Origin: Streptomyces sp. R302
Lineage (GTDB): Bacteria; Actinomycetota; Actinomycetes; Streptomycetales; Streptomycetaceae
NCBI RefSeq assembly: GCF_012927245.1
Contig: NZ_JABBGE010000006.1
Span: forward strand, 394,866 to 458,865
Direction: 5' to 3'
DNA length: 64,000 nucleotides
The position numbers and the translations under genes were made by a program. A model generated the notes under the pieces. That model was not told where the DNA came from. It saw only the letters and a program-made list of their open reading frames with translations, and did not search any database. The first letter of the stretch is position 1, and each line of letters opens with the position of its first letter. Of the stretch, positions 42,836-52,355 are shown piece by piece.

Positions 42836-44194
42836 ATGCCCACTCATCATCTGTACAGCACGTCACACCTCCTGAGCACCGGCTACCAGCCGGTCTCCGA
42901 GGAGGTCACCCTCTTCGATCTCCCCGTGCACGGACGACTGCCGGCAGAGCTCGACGGCACGCTCCTGCGCATCGGCCCCAACACCCTGGGCGATCACGAT
43001 CCGGCCCGTGACCACGCCTTCGCGGGCGACGGCATGGTGCACGGGCTCCGGCTGCACGGCGGGAAGGTCGCGTGGTACCGCAATCGCTGGTTGCGCACGG
43101 ACCGGGTCGCCCGCGCCCTCCGCACCCTCCCCACCCCGGGCCCCCGCCACGGGCTCTCGGACAATGCCAACGCCAACGTCGTCCACCACGCCGGACGCAC
43201 CCTGGCACTCGGCGACGGCGGGGTCCTTCCGATCCGCCTCGGGCCCGAGCTCGACTCCCTGGAGCGGTTCGACTTCGACGGCACGCTCTCCGGCGGATTC
43301 AGCGCCCACCCGCTGCACGACCCGCTTACCGGGGAGCTGCACGCGGTCACGTACGAGCCCGGACGGCCCGGGGTCGACCACGTGACCCTGGACGCGACGG
43401 GCCGCGTGCGCCGGCGCGAGACCATCACCGTCAAGGGCACCCCGATGATGCACGCCTTCTCGCTGACGGAACGTCACGTCATCCTGTACGACCTGCCGGT
43501 CACCTACAGCGCGCGGGCGGCGGCCGCCGGCTCACGCGTTCCCTACGCATGGGACGAGGGACACGGCGCACGACTGGGCATACTGCCCCGCGACGGGGCC
43601 GACGCCGATGTCCTCTGGGCGGAGGTCGATCCGTGCTTCGTCTTCCACCCCGTCAACGCCTACGAGCAGGGACGTGACATCGTCGTCGACGTCGTCCGCC
43701 ACGAGCGCGCCTTCGACCTCGACCCCCTGCATCCCAGCGAGTCCGCGCCGACGCTGTGGCGCTGGACCGTGGACCGCCTCGGAGGAACGGTGTCCGAGGT
43801 CCGGCTGTCGCATCACGTCGAGGAGTTCCCCCGCATCGACGACCGGTACTCGGGCTCGCCGTACCGGTACGCCTTCACCGTAGGCGTGCGGCCGGGTGAG
43901 GGCGCCGCTCTCGCGGGGCCCTCACTGCTGCGCCACGACCTCGCGACCGGTGCTGTCGACGTCCACGTCTTCGGACCCGGACGAGAGACGGGCGAAGCGG
44001 TGTTCGTACCGCGCCACGCCGCCGCGCCCGAGGCGGACGGCTGGCTGCTCAGCCTCGTGCACGACCGGGACAGCGATCGAGGCGAACTGGTCGTCCTCGA
44101 CACGGCGGACTTCGCCGGCCCGCCCGTCGCGACCGTCCGCCTGCCCGTACGGATCCCGCACGGGCTCCACGCGCAGTGGATCGCGGGCAGGTGA
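42836..44194 (+). CDS. Carotenoid-oxygenase-family dioxygenase
   Basis: A 452-residue non-heme iron(II) oxygenase of the carotenoid cleavage family. The seven-bladed propeller signature includes LLRIGPNTLG and HAFAGDGMVHGLRLH. Four iron-binding His are visible in SAHPLHDPL, PMMHAFSLTE, FVFHPVNAYEQG and IPHGLHAQW. Members cleave conjugated C=C bonds in carotenoids, stilbenes, isoeugenol or 4-vinylguaiacol. Given the hydroxycinnamate genes downstream, a phenylpropanoid substrate is as likely as a carotenoid, or even a polyene. It is divergent from a TetR repressor. Confidence 0.85.
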   Translation: MPTHHLYSTSHLLSTGYQPVSEEVTLFDLPVHGRLPAELDGTLLRIGPNTLGDHDPARDHAFAGDGMVHGLRLHGGKVAWYRNRWLRTDRVARALRTLPTPGPRHGLSDNANANVVHHAGRTLALGDGGVLPIRLGPELDSLERFDFDGTLSGGFSAHPLHDPLTGELHAVTYEPGRPGVDHVTLDATGRVRRRETITVKGTPMMHAFSLTERHVILYDLPVTYSARAAAAGSRVPYAWDEGHGARLGILPRDGADADVLWAEVDPCFVFHPVNAYEQGRDIVVDVVRHERAFDLDPLHPSESAPTLWRWTVDRLGGTVSEVRLSHHVEEFPRIDDRYSGSPYRYAFTVGVRPGEGAALAGPSLLRHDLATGAVDVHVFGPGRETGEAVFVPRHAAAPEADGWLLSLVHDRDSDRGELVVLDTADFAGPPVATVRLPVRIPHGLHAQWIAGR

Positions 44195-44209
44195 GCCGGC
44201 ACGAACGTC

Positions 44210-44845
44210 TCAGCGGAGCCTCGGCGCGTCGAACGGCGCGAGCAGGCGCTCGGCCTCGCGTGTCACCGTGACCAGTACCTGCTCCGGTTCGGCCGAACGG
44301 GCCAACAGCATTCCCGCCTCCTGCAGGGCCGCGAAGATCATCTGGCAACGCACGGCCAGAGTTTCCGGGTCGAGGGCGCCTGGCGCCGCCTCCCTCATGC
44401 TCGCCTGCAGAACCCTCAGTGTGTGCTCGCGCTCGATCTCCCGAGCCGCGGCCCACCCCAGTACCGCACCCGCGTCGAGCAGGGCGATCCGCTGGAACCT
44501 CCTGTCCATACAGCGCTCCAGGAAGAGACGCGCGGCGCCGCGCAGTGCCGACCCGGCGTCAGGCGCACGGGCAGCGGCCTGCTCCAGTTCCGCCGCCACC
44601 CGCTTCTGCTGGCGGACGAACACCTCCCGGAAGAGCGCGGCCTTGTTGCGGAAGTGGTGGTAGACCGCGCCCTTGGTCACGCCCGCTGCCGCCACGACGG
44701 CGTCCAACGACGTGCTCGCGTAGCCTCTCTCCCCGAACAGCCTCTCCGCGGCGCCGAGCAGCAGGCCCATGGTCGCACCGGGGTGTTCGACTCTCACTGT
44801 GCCGTTCATCGGAACCTCGCCTTCGTCGCGATCCGCCGTCGCCAT
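44210..44845 (-). CDS. TetR-family regulator (in operon with SDR)
   Basis: A TetR regulator of about 211 residues. The HTH is FGERGYASTSLDAVVAAAGV followed by TKGAVYHHFRNKAALFREVF. Its ligand domain contains LLDAGAVLGWAAAREIEREH. The ATG at 44845 has GGGGGAG upstream; an ATG 36 bp further in also has a good site. It starts 14 bp after the SDR stop on the same strand, so SDR and TetR form an operon. It may regulate that operon and the divergent MFS transporter at 45787. Confidence 0.85.
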   Translation of the reverse strand: MATADRDEGEVPMNGTVRVEHPGATMGLLLGAAERLFGERGYASTSLDAVVAAAGVTKGAVYHHFRNKAALFREVFVRQQKRVAAELEQAAARAPDAGSALRGAARLFLERCMDRRFQRIALLDAGAVLGWAAAREIEREHTLRVLQASMREAAPGALDPETLAVRCQMIFAALQEAGMLLARSAEPEQVLVTVTREAERLLAPFDAPRLR

Positions 44846-44859
44846 GGGTCTCCCCCTCG

Positions 44860-45609
44860 TCACAACGCCCTGAGGCCGTCCGTGGTGAGCAGGTACGCCG
44901 GTCGGTCCAGCTCGGACTTCTCGGCGAGTTCGAGGAAGGCCGTCCCCACCTGCTCCTCCGTCAGAGTCGCTCCGAGATCGGCGAGGAACGTGGGGACGTC
45001 GACTCCCCGACGCGCCGCGTAGGCGGCCACCGCGCCGGCTCCCAGATCCGTCGCGGGGGTGAGCTTGGGCAGGACGGAGACGAATCGGATGCCCAGACCG
45101 CCACGTGCCGACTCGTCCGCGGCATAGGCGGAGATGAAGCGGATCGTCGCCTTGGCGCCGGCGTAACCCCCCGTGAGGTAGGAGCCGTTGACCGCCGCAC
45201 CGCTCGACAGGGAGAGTACCGAACTTCCCGGCGGCAGGGGGTGCCGAAGTGCCGAGCGGACCCAGTGGAACACCTGCTTCACGTCCGTCTCCCATGCATC
45301 ACGGAAGGTGTCCCACGTGTGCTCGTGCAGCGGAGCGAGGACCGGATTCACCCCCGCGTTGAGGACCAGCGTGCGGGGCCGGTAGGCGTGGATCAGCCGA
45401 TCGGGCAGCGACGGGTCGGCCGCATCGGCAACCACGGGGACGAATCCGTCGCCCAACTCGACGCGCAGCTCTTCGAGCCCTTCCGCGCAACGGGCGACCC
45501 CGATGACCCGGACGCCGGCCTCGACCAGCGCGGTCGCGATGCCTCTGCCGAAACCACGGCCTGCGCCGGTGACGATCGCGGTCGTCTCTGCGGTGTGTGC
45601 GGTGGACAT
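44860..45609 (-). CDS. SDR-family oxidoreductase
   Basis: A 249-residue classical SDR. The cofactor loop is VTGAGRGFGRGIA, the NAG motif is VLNAGVNP, the catalytic Ser is in LSLSSGAAV and the Tyr/Lys pair in GGYAGAKATIRF. It is clearly paralogous to the SDR at 52352-53098: both share GGYAGAKAT.RFI, VLPK, AYAAR.GV and the C-terminal LT-E--G pattern. It heads the SDR-TetR operon and diverges from the MFS gene. A dehydrogenase for an aromatic alcohol or aldehyde is possible from context only. Confidence 0.85.
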   Translation of the reverse strand: MSTAHTAETTAIVTGAGRGFGRGIATALVEAGVRVIGVARCAEGLEELRVELGDGFVPVVADAADPSLPDRLIHAYRPRTLVLNAGVNPVLAPLHEHTWDTFRDAWETDVKQVFHWVRSALRHPLPPGSSVLSLSSGAAVNGSYLTGGYAGAKATIRFISAYAADESARGGLGIRFVSVLPKLTPATDLGAGAVAAYAARRGVDVPTFLADLGATLTEEQVGTAFLELAEKSELDRPAYLLTTDGLRAL

Positions 45610-45786
45610 GGATGACTCCTCTGTCTGTGCCTGATCTGGACTTCACCCATACAGACCGGAGTTCGGGTCCGAAGGAATCGCACGGCAGCAACATGCGAGA
45701 AGTCACGGCCGTGCACGGGGCCCCAGGATGGCAGCGCCGTCGGAGCTCAGCGGCGACAGCCATCCTCACGCGACTGAAGGACGCCC

Positions 45787-47427
45787 ATGCCCAGCGCTGG
45801 AGACAGAACCCGTTCGAGCGACACCACCCACCACGGCTTCGAGCATCCGTTCGCCTTCTGGGCCGGTGCGCTCGCCTGCACCCTCGGAGTGCTGCTGCAC
45901 CTGCCCATGTACGTGAGCGCCCGTCACATGGGCTATCACATGCGGGGAATGGAAGCGGACGCCTCGATGATCGCCGGAATGGTACTGATCGTCCTCGGGC
46001 TGCTCGCCGTCCTGTACGGCCTGGTGCCCCGCCGGGGCAAGGAGATCCAGCGCGAATCCGCACGGATTCGCATCCGCGCGCTCGACGACGCACCACTCCG
46101 CGGCCCGCACATCGCGCTGCTGATCGTGATGGCGATCGCCGTGACCATCGATGTCATGAAGCCGACGGCACTCGCTTTCGTCGCGCCCGGAGTCGCCCAC
46201 GAGTACGGCCTGAAATCACCTATGAACCCCGGTGGAGACATCCCCGTCTCCTGGCTGCCGCTGGCCGGCATCACCGGAACGGTGATCGGATCCCTCATCT
46301 GGGGGTGGCTGGGCGACCGCATCGGACGGCGTTCCTCCCTGCTCTTCGCCGGCATGCTCTTCGTCACCACCTCCATCTGCGGCGCGATGCCCGGGTTCAC
46401 CTGGAACCTGGTGATGTGCGGTCTCATGGGCATCGGGGCCGGCGGCATGCTGCCCATCACCTTCACCCTGCTCGCCGAGACCATCCCGGCCCGGCACCGC
46501 GGCTGGCTCATGGTCCTCATCGGCGGCGACATCGCGGGCGCCTACGTCATCACGAGCTGGCTCGCGGCGGAGCTCACCCCGACGTACAGCTGGCGGATCC
46601 TCTGGCTGATCGGTCTCCCCACCGGCCTGCTCTTCATCGCCCTGAACAGGTGGATCCCGGAGTCCCCGCGTTTCCTCCTCGCTTCCGGCCGTCGCCGGGA
46701 AGCCGAGCAAGTGATGGCGAAGTACGGCGCGGTCGCGGAGACGGACGACGCCCCGGAGCAGACCGTCCGCACCGAGGCCGGACGCGGCAGTTATCGGACG
46801 CTGCTCCGCGGCCCGCTTCTCGGCCCCACCCTCGCGATCGGGATCCTCGGCATCGGCGTCGGCCTGATGACCTTCGGCTTCCAGATGTGGGTACCCACGA
46901 ACCTCCAGCACCTCGGCTACTCGGAGGTCAACTCGGACTACGTCGTGCGCAACGCCGCCGTCCTCGGCCTTCCGCTCACCGTCGTCGCCGCATGGATGTA
47001 CGGGGTCTGGGGAAGCCGGAGGACGCTGGTCACCGTGTGCGCGGTGACGGGGCTCGCGCTCCTCGGGTTCCTCGTGGCGGGCGACTCCCTCGCGGAGGAC
47101 CGTCTCCTGCTCTCGCTGCTCCTCGTGGTGCCGTTGACCGGGGCCAGCACGGTCGTCGCCGTGGTCGCCGGTTATGCCGCCGAGGTCTACCCGACACTGG
47201 TCCGCTCGCACGGCACGGGACTCGCGGCGGGCATGACCAAGGTGGGCGGCGTCCTGATCCTCTCCCTCACCGTGGCGGCCGCGGCCGTTCCCTCCATCGG
47301 TCTGACCGCCGTCATCGGCGCGGTGCCGCTGCTTCTGGCGGCGCTCCTCTTCCTGCGCGTCGGGCCGGAGACGAAGAGCCGGGGCCTGGAGGACATCAGC
47401 CAGGAGCTGATGGCGTCCCGGTCGTGA
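45787..47427 (+). CDS. MFS transporter, aromatic-acid/sugar-porter type
   Basis: A 546-residue MFS carrier. It has an N-terminal extension with two extra hydrophobic segments (FWAGALACTLGVLLHLPMYV, MIAGMVLIVLGLLAVLYGLV) before the 12-helix core. Core signatures are GSLIWGWLGDRIGRRSSL, LPITFTLLAETIPARHRGW, WIPESPRFLLASGR and GYAAEVYPTLVRSHGTGL. These match the AAHS/SV2-like carriers that import aromatic acids with protons. The downstream hydroxycinnamate genes support uptake of a phenylpropanoid acid. Confidence 0.82.
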   Translation: MPSAGDRTRSSDTTHHGFEHPFAFWAGALACTLGVLLHLPMYVSARHMGYHMRGMEADASMIAGMVLIVLGLLAVLYGLVPRRGKEIQRESARIRIRALDDAPLRGPHIALLIVMAIAVTIDVMKPTALAFVAPGVAHEYGLKSPMNPGGDIPVSWLPLAGITGTVIGSLIWGWLGDRIGRRSSLLFAGMLFVTTSICGAMPGFTWNLVMCGLMGIGAGGMLPITFTLLAETIPARHRGWLMVLIGGDIAGAYVITSWLAAELTPTYSWRILWLIGLPTGLLFIALNRWIPESPRFLLASGRRREAEQVMAKYGAVAETDDAPEQTVRTEAGRGSYRTLLRGPLLGPTLAIGILGIGVGLMTFGFQMWVPTNLQHLGYSEVNSDYVVRNAAVLGLPLTVVAAWMYGVWGSRRTLVTVCAVTGLALLGFLVAGDSLAEDRLLLSLLLVVPLTGASTVVAVVAGYAAEVYPTLVRSHGTGLAAGMTKVGGVLILSLTVAAAAVPSIGLTAVIGAVPLLLAALLFLRVGPETKSRGLEDISQELMASRS

Positions 47428-47467
47428 AGGCCGGCTCAGTGGTGCCCGGCAGACAGGAGGAACTCAC

Positions 47468-48529
47468 ATGCTGGTGGCCGTGACGGGCGGGACCGGTTTC
47501 GTCGGCGCCCATTCGGTGGCTGCCATCGCGCGACGAGGCGCTCGTGTGCGCCTGCTCGTCCGCGATCCGGCCAGGGTGGAAGCCGCGTTGGCCCCCCTGG
47601 GCGTAGCGACGGACGCCGTGGAGGTGATGCCGGGTGATGTCACCGACGCAGGTGACGTGACCAGGTTCGTCGACGGAACCGACGCGGTGCTGCACGCGGC
47701 TTCGGTGTACTCGTTCGACAGCAGACGGCACGCCGAGACCCGGCGCACCAACGTCCGCGGCACCGAACTGGTCCTCGGTGCCGCGGTGCGTTCCGGAGCG
47801 GATCCGATCGTCCACATCTCCACCGTGGGGTCGATGTTCCCCGCCGCCGGGCCCACGATCGCCGAAGGCTCCCCCGTCGGCAGCCCTCGCGAGACGTACC
47901 TGGGGAGCAAAGCCGCCGCAGAGGTCGTCGCCCGGCGCCATCAGGCCGCGGGCTCACCCGTGGTGATCACCTACCCGCCGGCCCTGCTGGGCCCGCACGA
48001 CCCACATCTCGGCGACCAGAACGCCCGGCTCCGCGGGGAACTGCGAGGCATGATGCCCCTCTGGCCGCTCGGCGGCTTCCCGATCGGCGATGTCCGCGAC
48101 ACCGCCGAGCTCCATGCCCGCCTCGTCATGAAGGAGGCGGGCACGGGAAACCGGTTCTTCGGCCCGAACCGCTACCTGACGACCCGGGACTACGTCCGGG
48201 CGGTGCGTACGGGGACGGGCCGTCGGCTTCCCGCCGCCTTCCTGCCGGCCCGCGCCATGCTGCCGTTCGGCATGCTCGCGAGCCTCGCGCAGCGGGTGTG
48301 GCCCTGGCGCATCCCCGCGGAGTACGGCGCCGTGTACACCTGCGCGTACGCGGTGCCGGTCGACCCGAGCGCACCGACCGGGGACGTCGCCGCCCGGCCC
48401 GTCGCCGAGACGATCCGCGACACGATCCGTTGGCTGCACGAGGCGGGACACGTTTCCCGGCGCCAGGCGGGAACGGCGGCCGATCCCCATGATTCCCGTC
48501 ACCGCGACCACGAGGACAGAGGCCCATGA
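47468..48529 (+). CDS. Cinnamoyl-reductase/dihydroflavonol-reductase-like SDR
   Basis: A 353-residue extended SDR. The N-terminus VAVTGGTGFVGAHSVAAIARRG binds NAD(P). The family features VLHAASVYSFDSR, HISTVGSMFP and YLGSKAAAEVVARRH (Tyr and Lys of the active site) are present. Relatives reduce dihydroflavonols, cinnamoyl-CoA or related aldehydes and ketones. It begins 40 bp after the MFS gene and its stop overlaps the next start (ATGA), so it lies in the phenylpropanoid operon. Confidence 0.8.
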   Translation: MLVAVTGGTGFVGAHSVAAIARRGARVRLLVRDPARVEAALAPLGVATDAVEVMPGDVTDAGDVTRFVDGTDAVLHAASVYSFDSRRHAETRRTNVRGTELVLGAAVRSGADPIVHISTVGSMFPAAGPTIAEGSPVGSPRETYLGSKAAAEVVARRHQAAGSPVVITYPPALLGPHDPHLGDQNARLRGELRGMMPLWPLGGFPIGDVRDTAELHARLVMKEAGTGNRFFGPNRYLTTRDYVRAVRTGTGRRLPAAFLPARAMLPFGMLASLAQRVWPWRIPAEYGAVYTCAYAVPVDPSAPTGDVAARPVAETIRDTIRWLHEAGHVSRRQAGTAADPHDSRHRDHEDRGP

Positions 48530-49221
48530 CCGAATCCCAGCGACCCGACCTCTCGTACGGGCATGCGTACGGGGGCGTCCGCGATGACATCGTCCGCCTG
48601 CTGCGGGATCGTCCGGAAGCCGCCGGACTGCCCGTGCCCGCGTGTCCGGACTGGACCGTGCGCGACCTCGTCGGCCACCTCCTCCAGGTCTGCCGACGGG
48701 TCGTCGCCGAGGACCCCCGCGACCTGCCCGATGTTCCTCCGCCGCCGAAGGCCGTACCGATCGACGAACTCCTGGCCCGCTGGACGGACATGGACGAGGC
48801 GATGACGGAAACCCTGGCGCGCGCCCCTGGCCTGCGGCCGCGCATCGCGCTCATGGACATCGTCTCCCATCACTGCGACATCCGCCGTGCGCTGGGGGTG
48901 CCGGCGACCGGCGACCAACCCGGCCTCCCCGACTCCCTGGAACTGGTGGCCATGGGATTCGGCCTGTCGGTGGCGGAGCACAAGCTGCCGGCGCTGCGCA
49001 TCGCGACGCCCGGCGGCACATGGTCGGTCGGCACCGGCGAGGCGGCGGCCACCGTCCGCGGCGGGAGCCTGGACGTGTTCCGCTCGCTCACGGGCAGGCG
49101 GACGTTCGCACAGGTCAGTGAGCTGTCCTGGAGCGCGCCTCCGGAGACCTGGTGGCCGGCGTTCGCCTGGGGTCCCTTCGTCCCACCGGAGCATCCGACC
49201 GAGTTCGTGGCACGGGTCTGA
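48526..49221 (+). CDS. Mycothiol-dependent maleylpyruvate isomerase-family protein
   Basis: A 231-residue DinB-like helical bundle protein. Typical features are CPDWTVRDLVGHLLQVCR near residue 45, the metal-binding IVSHHCDIRRALG near residue 120 and a C-terminal SCP2-like part (WSVGTGEAAATVRGGSLDVF). Members use mycothiol or bind metal and include maleylpyruvate isomerases of the gentisate pathway. The specific activity is not assured. It overlaps the upstream SDR (ATGA). Confidence 0.75.
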   Translation: MTESQRPDLSYGHAYGGVRDDIVRLLRDRPEAAGLPVPACPDWTVRDLVGHLLQVCRRVVAEDPRDLPDVPPPPKAVPIDELLARWTDMDEAMTETLARAPGLRPRIALMDIVSHHCDIRRALGVPATGDQPGLPDSLELVAMGFGLSVAEHKLPALRIATPGGTWSVGTGEAAATVRGGSLDVFRSLTGRRTFAQVSELSWSAPPETWWPAFAWGPFVPPEHPTEFVARV

Positions 49222-49239
49222 GGGAGAGCGACCGTACGC

Positions 49240-49848
49240 CTGTCCGAACTGAGCCGCCGCAGTGGGGTCTCCCACGCGTCGATCACGTACTACCTGCGCG
49301 AAGGGATGCTGCCGCCGGGCCGCCGGGTCCCGGCGAACCAGGCCCGGTACGACGAGTCGCACCTGCACCGGCCGCGCCTGATCCGCGCCCTGATCGGGGT
49401 CCGGGGGCTGTCGGTCGGCGACGCCAGGCACGTAATCGCCGTCCTGTCCGCCTCCGGGGCCGGCGGGGACAGTCGGAACTCCCTGATGTGCGGCCTGCGG
49501 CCGGCCGCCAGCGCGAGGTCGGGCCCGGCCGAGCACGGTGACCACCAGGAGGACGGCGCGGGGGTGAGCGCGTTGATGGCGGAACCGGGCTGGGAGGTCT
49601 CGGAGGAGCATCCGGCGAGACGGGGCATAGGCGAGTGCCTGCACACGCTGCACTCGCTCGGACTGGACTGCGACTGGTCCTCGCTCGTCCCCTACGCCCG
49701 CCTCGCCGAGCAGACCGCCGCCCTGGATCTGCGGCGGGCCAGCACGGAAACGGATCCCGGCGGAGCGTCCGAGCGCGTGATTCTCCTGACCCTGCTGCTC
49801 GAACCGATGCTGCCCGCCTTCGGACGACTCGCCCAGGAAATCCGAATC
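49240..49848 (+). pseudogene. MerR-type regulator lacking a normal start and stop
   Basis: The MerR HTH is clear (LSELSRRSGVSHASITYYLR, EGMLPPGRRV), followed by HLHRPRLIRALIGVRGLSVG and a helical C-terminal region (LLLEPMLPAFGRLAQE). No ATG, GTG or TTG precedes the HTH in this frame after the stop of the previous gene; only GTA (49234) or CTG (49240) could serve. No in-frame stop follows until the end of the hydratase gene at 50808. Either initiation is non-standard and a fusion is made, or the regulator is decaying. An ATG at 49306 would lose the HTH. Confidence 0.55.
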
Positions 49849-49983
49849 ATCTCTCCGATACGGAAACTGACGACTCCCCGCCGCACTGCCGACAAAGCAA
49901 GATGCGAGAAGTCCACCGTATCCGGATCATGTGATGCTCATGTCCACAGGTCGATCTTTCCCAGGGAAAAGGAAGGGCACCAC

Positions 49984-50808
49984 GTGATCACGCTGGAAAC
50001 GGTAAAGCTCGACATCGACGGTCCGACGGCCACCATCTATCTGAATCGGCCGGACAAGAAGAACGCGATGAACCCCCAGATGCACCGCGACATGAATGCG
50101 GCTCTGGACGCCATCGAGGCGGACGGCCAGGTCAAGGCCGTCGTCATCACCGGCAACGGCGACAGCTTCAGCTCCGGAATGGACCTGGAGGAGTGCTTCC
50201 TGGAGCCGTTCGACGAGCCGCAGCGGTTCTACCGCACCAACCTGGTGGCGCTCAACTGGTTCAAGCGGCTGAAGGCCTTTCCCGCCGTGACGATCGCCAA
50301 GGTGAACGGCTTCGCCTTCGGCGGCGGATTCCTGGTGGCCGGCCTCTGCGATCTGGCGATCACGTCGGAGACCGCGCTCTTCGGACTCTCGGAAATCAAT
50401 TTCGGCATCTTTCCGGCCGGCGGGGCGACATGGGCGGCGACTCACAATCTGCCCCGGAAGCAGGCGCTCTACTACATCCTCACCGGGGACACCCTCACCG
50501 GAAAGCAGGCGGCGGAGTACGGCCTCGTGAACCGGGCGGTGCCGGCGGACCGGCTCGACTCGGAGACCGACCGCGTCGTCCGCAAGATCATCAACAAGAA
50601 CCCCGTCACCCTGGAACTGGCGAAGCAGGTGTACGAGCGGACCACCACCATGGATCTGCCGACCGCGATCGACTACGACCAGGCGAAGCTGTGGGAGCTC
50701 TCGCGGCTCAGCGGCAACGAATGGATCAACGTGGCGCTGAAGCAGTTCGAGAAGCGTGCCTACCAGCCGGGCCGCAGCACGTACAGCCGGGCGGAAGTGG
50801 AGTCGTGA
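49984..50808 (+). CDS. ech: Hydroxycinnamoyl-CoA hydratase-lyase (feruloyl-CoA type)
   Basis: A 274-residue crotonase-fold enzyme very similar to hydroxycinnamoyl-CoA hydratase-lyase. Diagnostic stretches are YLNRPDKKNAMNPQMHRDM, the oxyanion loop SSGMDLEECF, VNGFAFGGGFLVAGLCDLAI, the catalytic Glu in FGLSEINFGIFP, ALYYILTGDTLTGKQAAE and a C-terminal LKQFEKRAYQPG. It hydrates feruloyl- or coumaroyl-CoA and cleaves it to vanillin or 4-hydroxybenzaldehyde plus acetyl-CoA. GGAAGG precedes the GTG. It overlaps the CoA ligase gene (GTGA). Confidence 0.87.
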   Translation: MITLETVKLDIDGPTATIYLNRPDKKNAMNPQMHRDMNAALDAIEADGQVKAVVITGNGDSFSSGMDLEECFLEPFDEPQRFYRTNLVALNWFKRLKAFPAVTIAKVNGFAFGGGFLVAGLCDLAITSETALFGLSEINFGIFPAGGATWAATHNLPRKQALYYILTGDTLTGKQAAEYGLVNRAVPADRLDSETDRVVRKIINKNPVTLELAKQVYERTTTMDLPTAIDYDQAKLWELSRLSGNEWINVALKQFEKRAYQPGRSTYSRAEVES

Positions 50809-52355
50809 TCTTCACCGGCCCCCGCCCACGGCTCCCCGTCCCCGACACCCCGTTCACCTCGTACGTGTTCCGGCAGGCGGAGCGGTACGCCGAGCTGCCG
50901 GCGGCCGTCGACCACTCGGGGGCCCGTTCCTACACCTACGGGCAGATGATCTCGGCGGTCCGCGGCATGGCGGCCGCGCTGCGTGCGCGAGACCTCGGGA
51001 AGGGCGACGTGGTGGCGATCCTCGCTCCCAACGTGCCCGAGTACCCGATCGTCTTCCACGCGGTCGCCGCGGTCGGCGGAACCGTGGTCGTCCTCAACCC
51101 CCTCGACACGGTCGACGAGTTGACGACGCTCCTCGACGAGGCCGGTGCCCGGCTGCTGGTGACCTCGCCCTCCGCCGTGGCCAAGGCCCACACCCTGATG
51201 GCACGGACGAAGGTCACGGAGATCGTCGTGCTCGGGGAGGCGGACGGAGCCACGCCGTTCTCCGCGCTGGTCGGCCACGCGCCGCCTCTCGCCCCGGACG
51301 CCGGGCCGGACATCGAGCCGGCGGCGGACGTCGTGGCACTCCTCCACTCCAGCGGGACCACCGGCCATCCCAAGGGAGTGATGCTGACACACCGGAACAT
51401 GATCGCCAACGTGCTGCAGACCAGCGAGGTCGCCCCCCTGGAGCGGGGCGAGAAGGTGCTGGCGGTCCCTCCCTTCCACCACGCGTTCGGTCTGATCATG
51501 GTGATGAACGCCACCCTCCTCCAAGGGGCGACGCTGGTGACCATGGAGCGCTTCGAGCCCGAGGCGTATCTGAAGGCGATCCAGGACCACCGCATCACAC
51601 GCCTCTACGTCGTACCGACCATCGCGGTCCTCCTCGCACGAAGCCCCCTCGTGGACCGGTACGACCTGTCGTCGCTGCGCTCGATCGTCTCCGGCGGGGC
51701 GGCACTCGACCCCGAGATCGCCCGCGTGTGCCGGGAGCGGCTCGGCTGTGCCATCGGCCAGGGGTACGGCCTGACCGAGGCCCTGGTGTCGTTCATGCAG
51801 CACGACGGCGGTGTCTCAGCCGGTTCCGTGGGCCACAACTCCCCCAATGTGGAGTGCAAGGTCGTCGATGCCGTCACGGGTGAGGAGCTCGGGCCCGGCC
51901 GGCGCGGCGAGGTCCTCGTCCGCGGCCCGCACGTGATGAAGGGGTACCTCCGTGCCCCGGAGGCCACGGGCCAGGTGCTCGAACCGGACGGCTTCCTGCG
52001 TACCGGCGACCTCGGCTACATGGACGAGAACGGTGAGCTGTTCGTCGTCGACCGAATCAAGGAGCTCATCAAGTACAAGGGCCAGCAGGTGTCCCCGGTC
52101 GAGCTCGAAGCGGTGCTGATGACCCACCCGAAGGTCGTGGACGCGGCGGTGATCGGGGTTCCGGACGACGAGGCCAGCGAGATTCCCAAGGCCTTCGTCG
52201 TCGTGACGGAACCCACCCCGCCCAAGGAGATCACGGCCTTCGTCGCCGCGCGCGTCGCGCCGTACAAGAAGATCCGGCGCGTCGAGTTCGTCGACCGGAT
52301 ACCCCGCACGCCGGTCGGCAAGATCGAGCGCCGTGCCCTGAAGGAGAATTCATGA
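50805..52355 (+). CDS. fcs: 4-coumarate/feruloyl-CoA ligase
   Basis: A 516-residue adenylate-forming enzyme of the 4-coumarate CoA ligase group. The AMP motif is LLHSSGTTGHPKGV, the second is GYGLTEALVSF, then GDLGYMDENGELFVVDR, IKELIKYKGQQVSPVELE and the C-terminal Lys in TPVGKIERRALK. It activates a hydroxycinnamic acid with ATP and CoA for the hydratase-lyase encoded immediately upstream; overlapping start and stop couple them. This ligase-lyase pair is the established CoA-dependent, non-beta-oxidative route. Confidence 0.88.
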   Translation: MIFTGPRPRLPVPDTPFTSYVFRQAERYAELPAAVDHSGARSYTYGQMISAVRGMAAALRARDLGKGDVVAILAPNVPEYPIVFHAVAAVGGTVVVLNPLDTVDELTTLLDEAGARLLVTSPSAVAKAHTLMARTKVTEIVVLGEADGATPFSALVGHAPPLAPDAGPDIEPAADVVALLHSSGTTGHPKGVMLTHRNMIANVLQTSEVAPLERGEKVLAVPPFHHAFGLIMVMNATLLQGATLVTMERFEPEAYLKAIQDHRITRLYVVPTIAVLLARSPLVDRYDLSSLRSIVSGGAALDPEIARVCRERLGCAIGQGYGLTEALVSFMQHDGGVSAGSVGHNSPNVECKVVDAVTGEELGPGRRGEVLVRGPHVMKGYLRAPEATGQVLEPDGFLRTGDLGYMDENGELFVVDRIKELIKYKGQQVSPVELEAVLMTHPKVVDAAVIGVPDDEASEIPKAFVVVTEPTPPKEITAFVAARVAPYKKIRRVEFVDRIPRTPVGKIERRALKENS

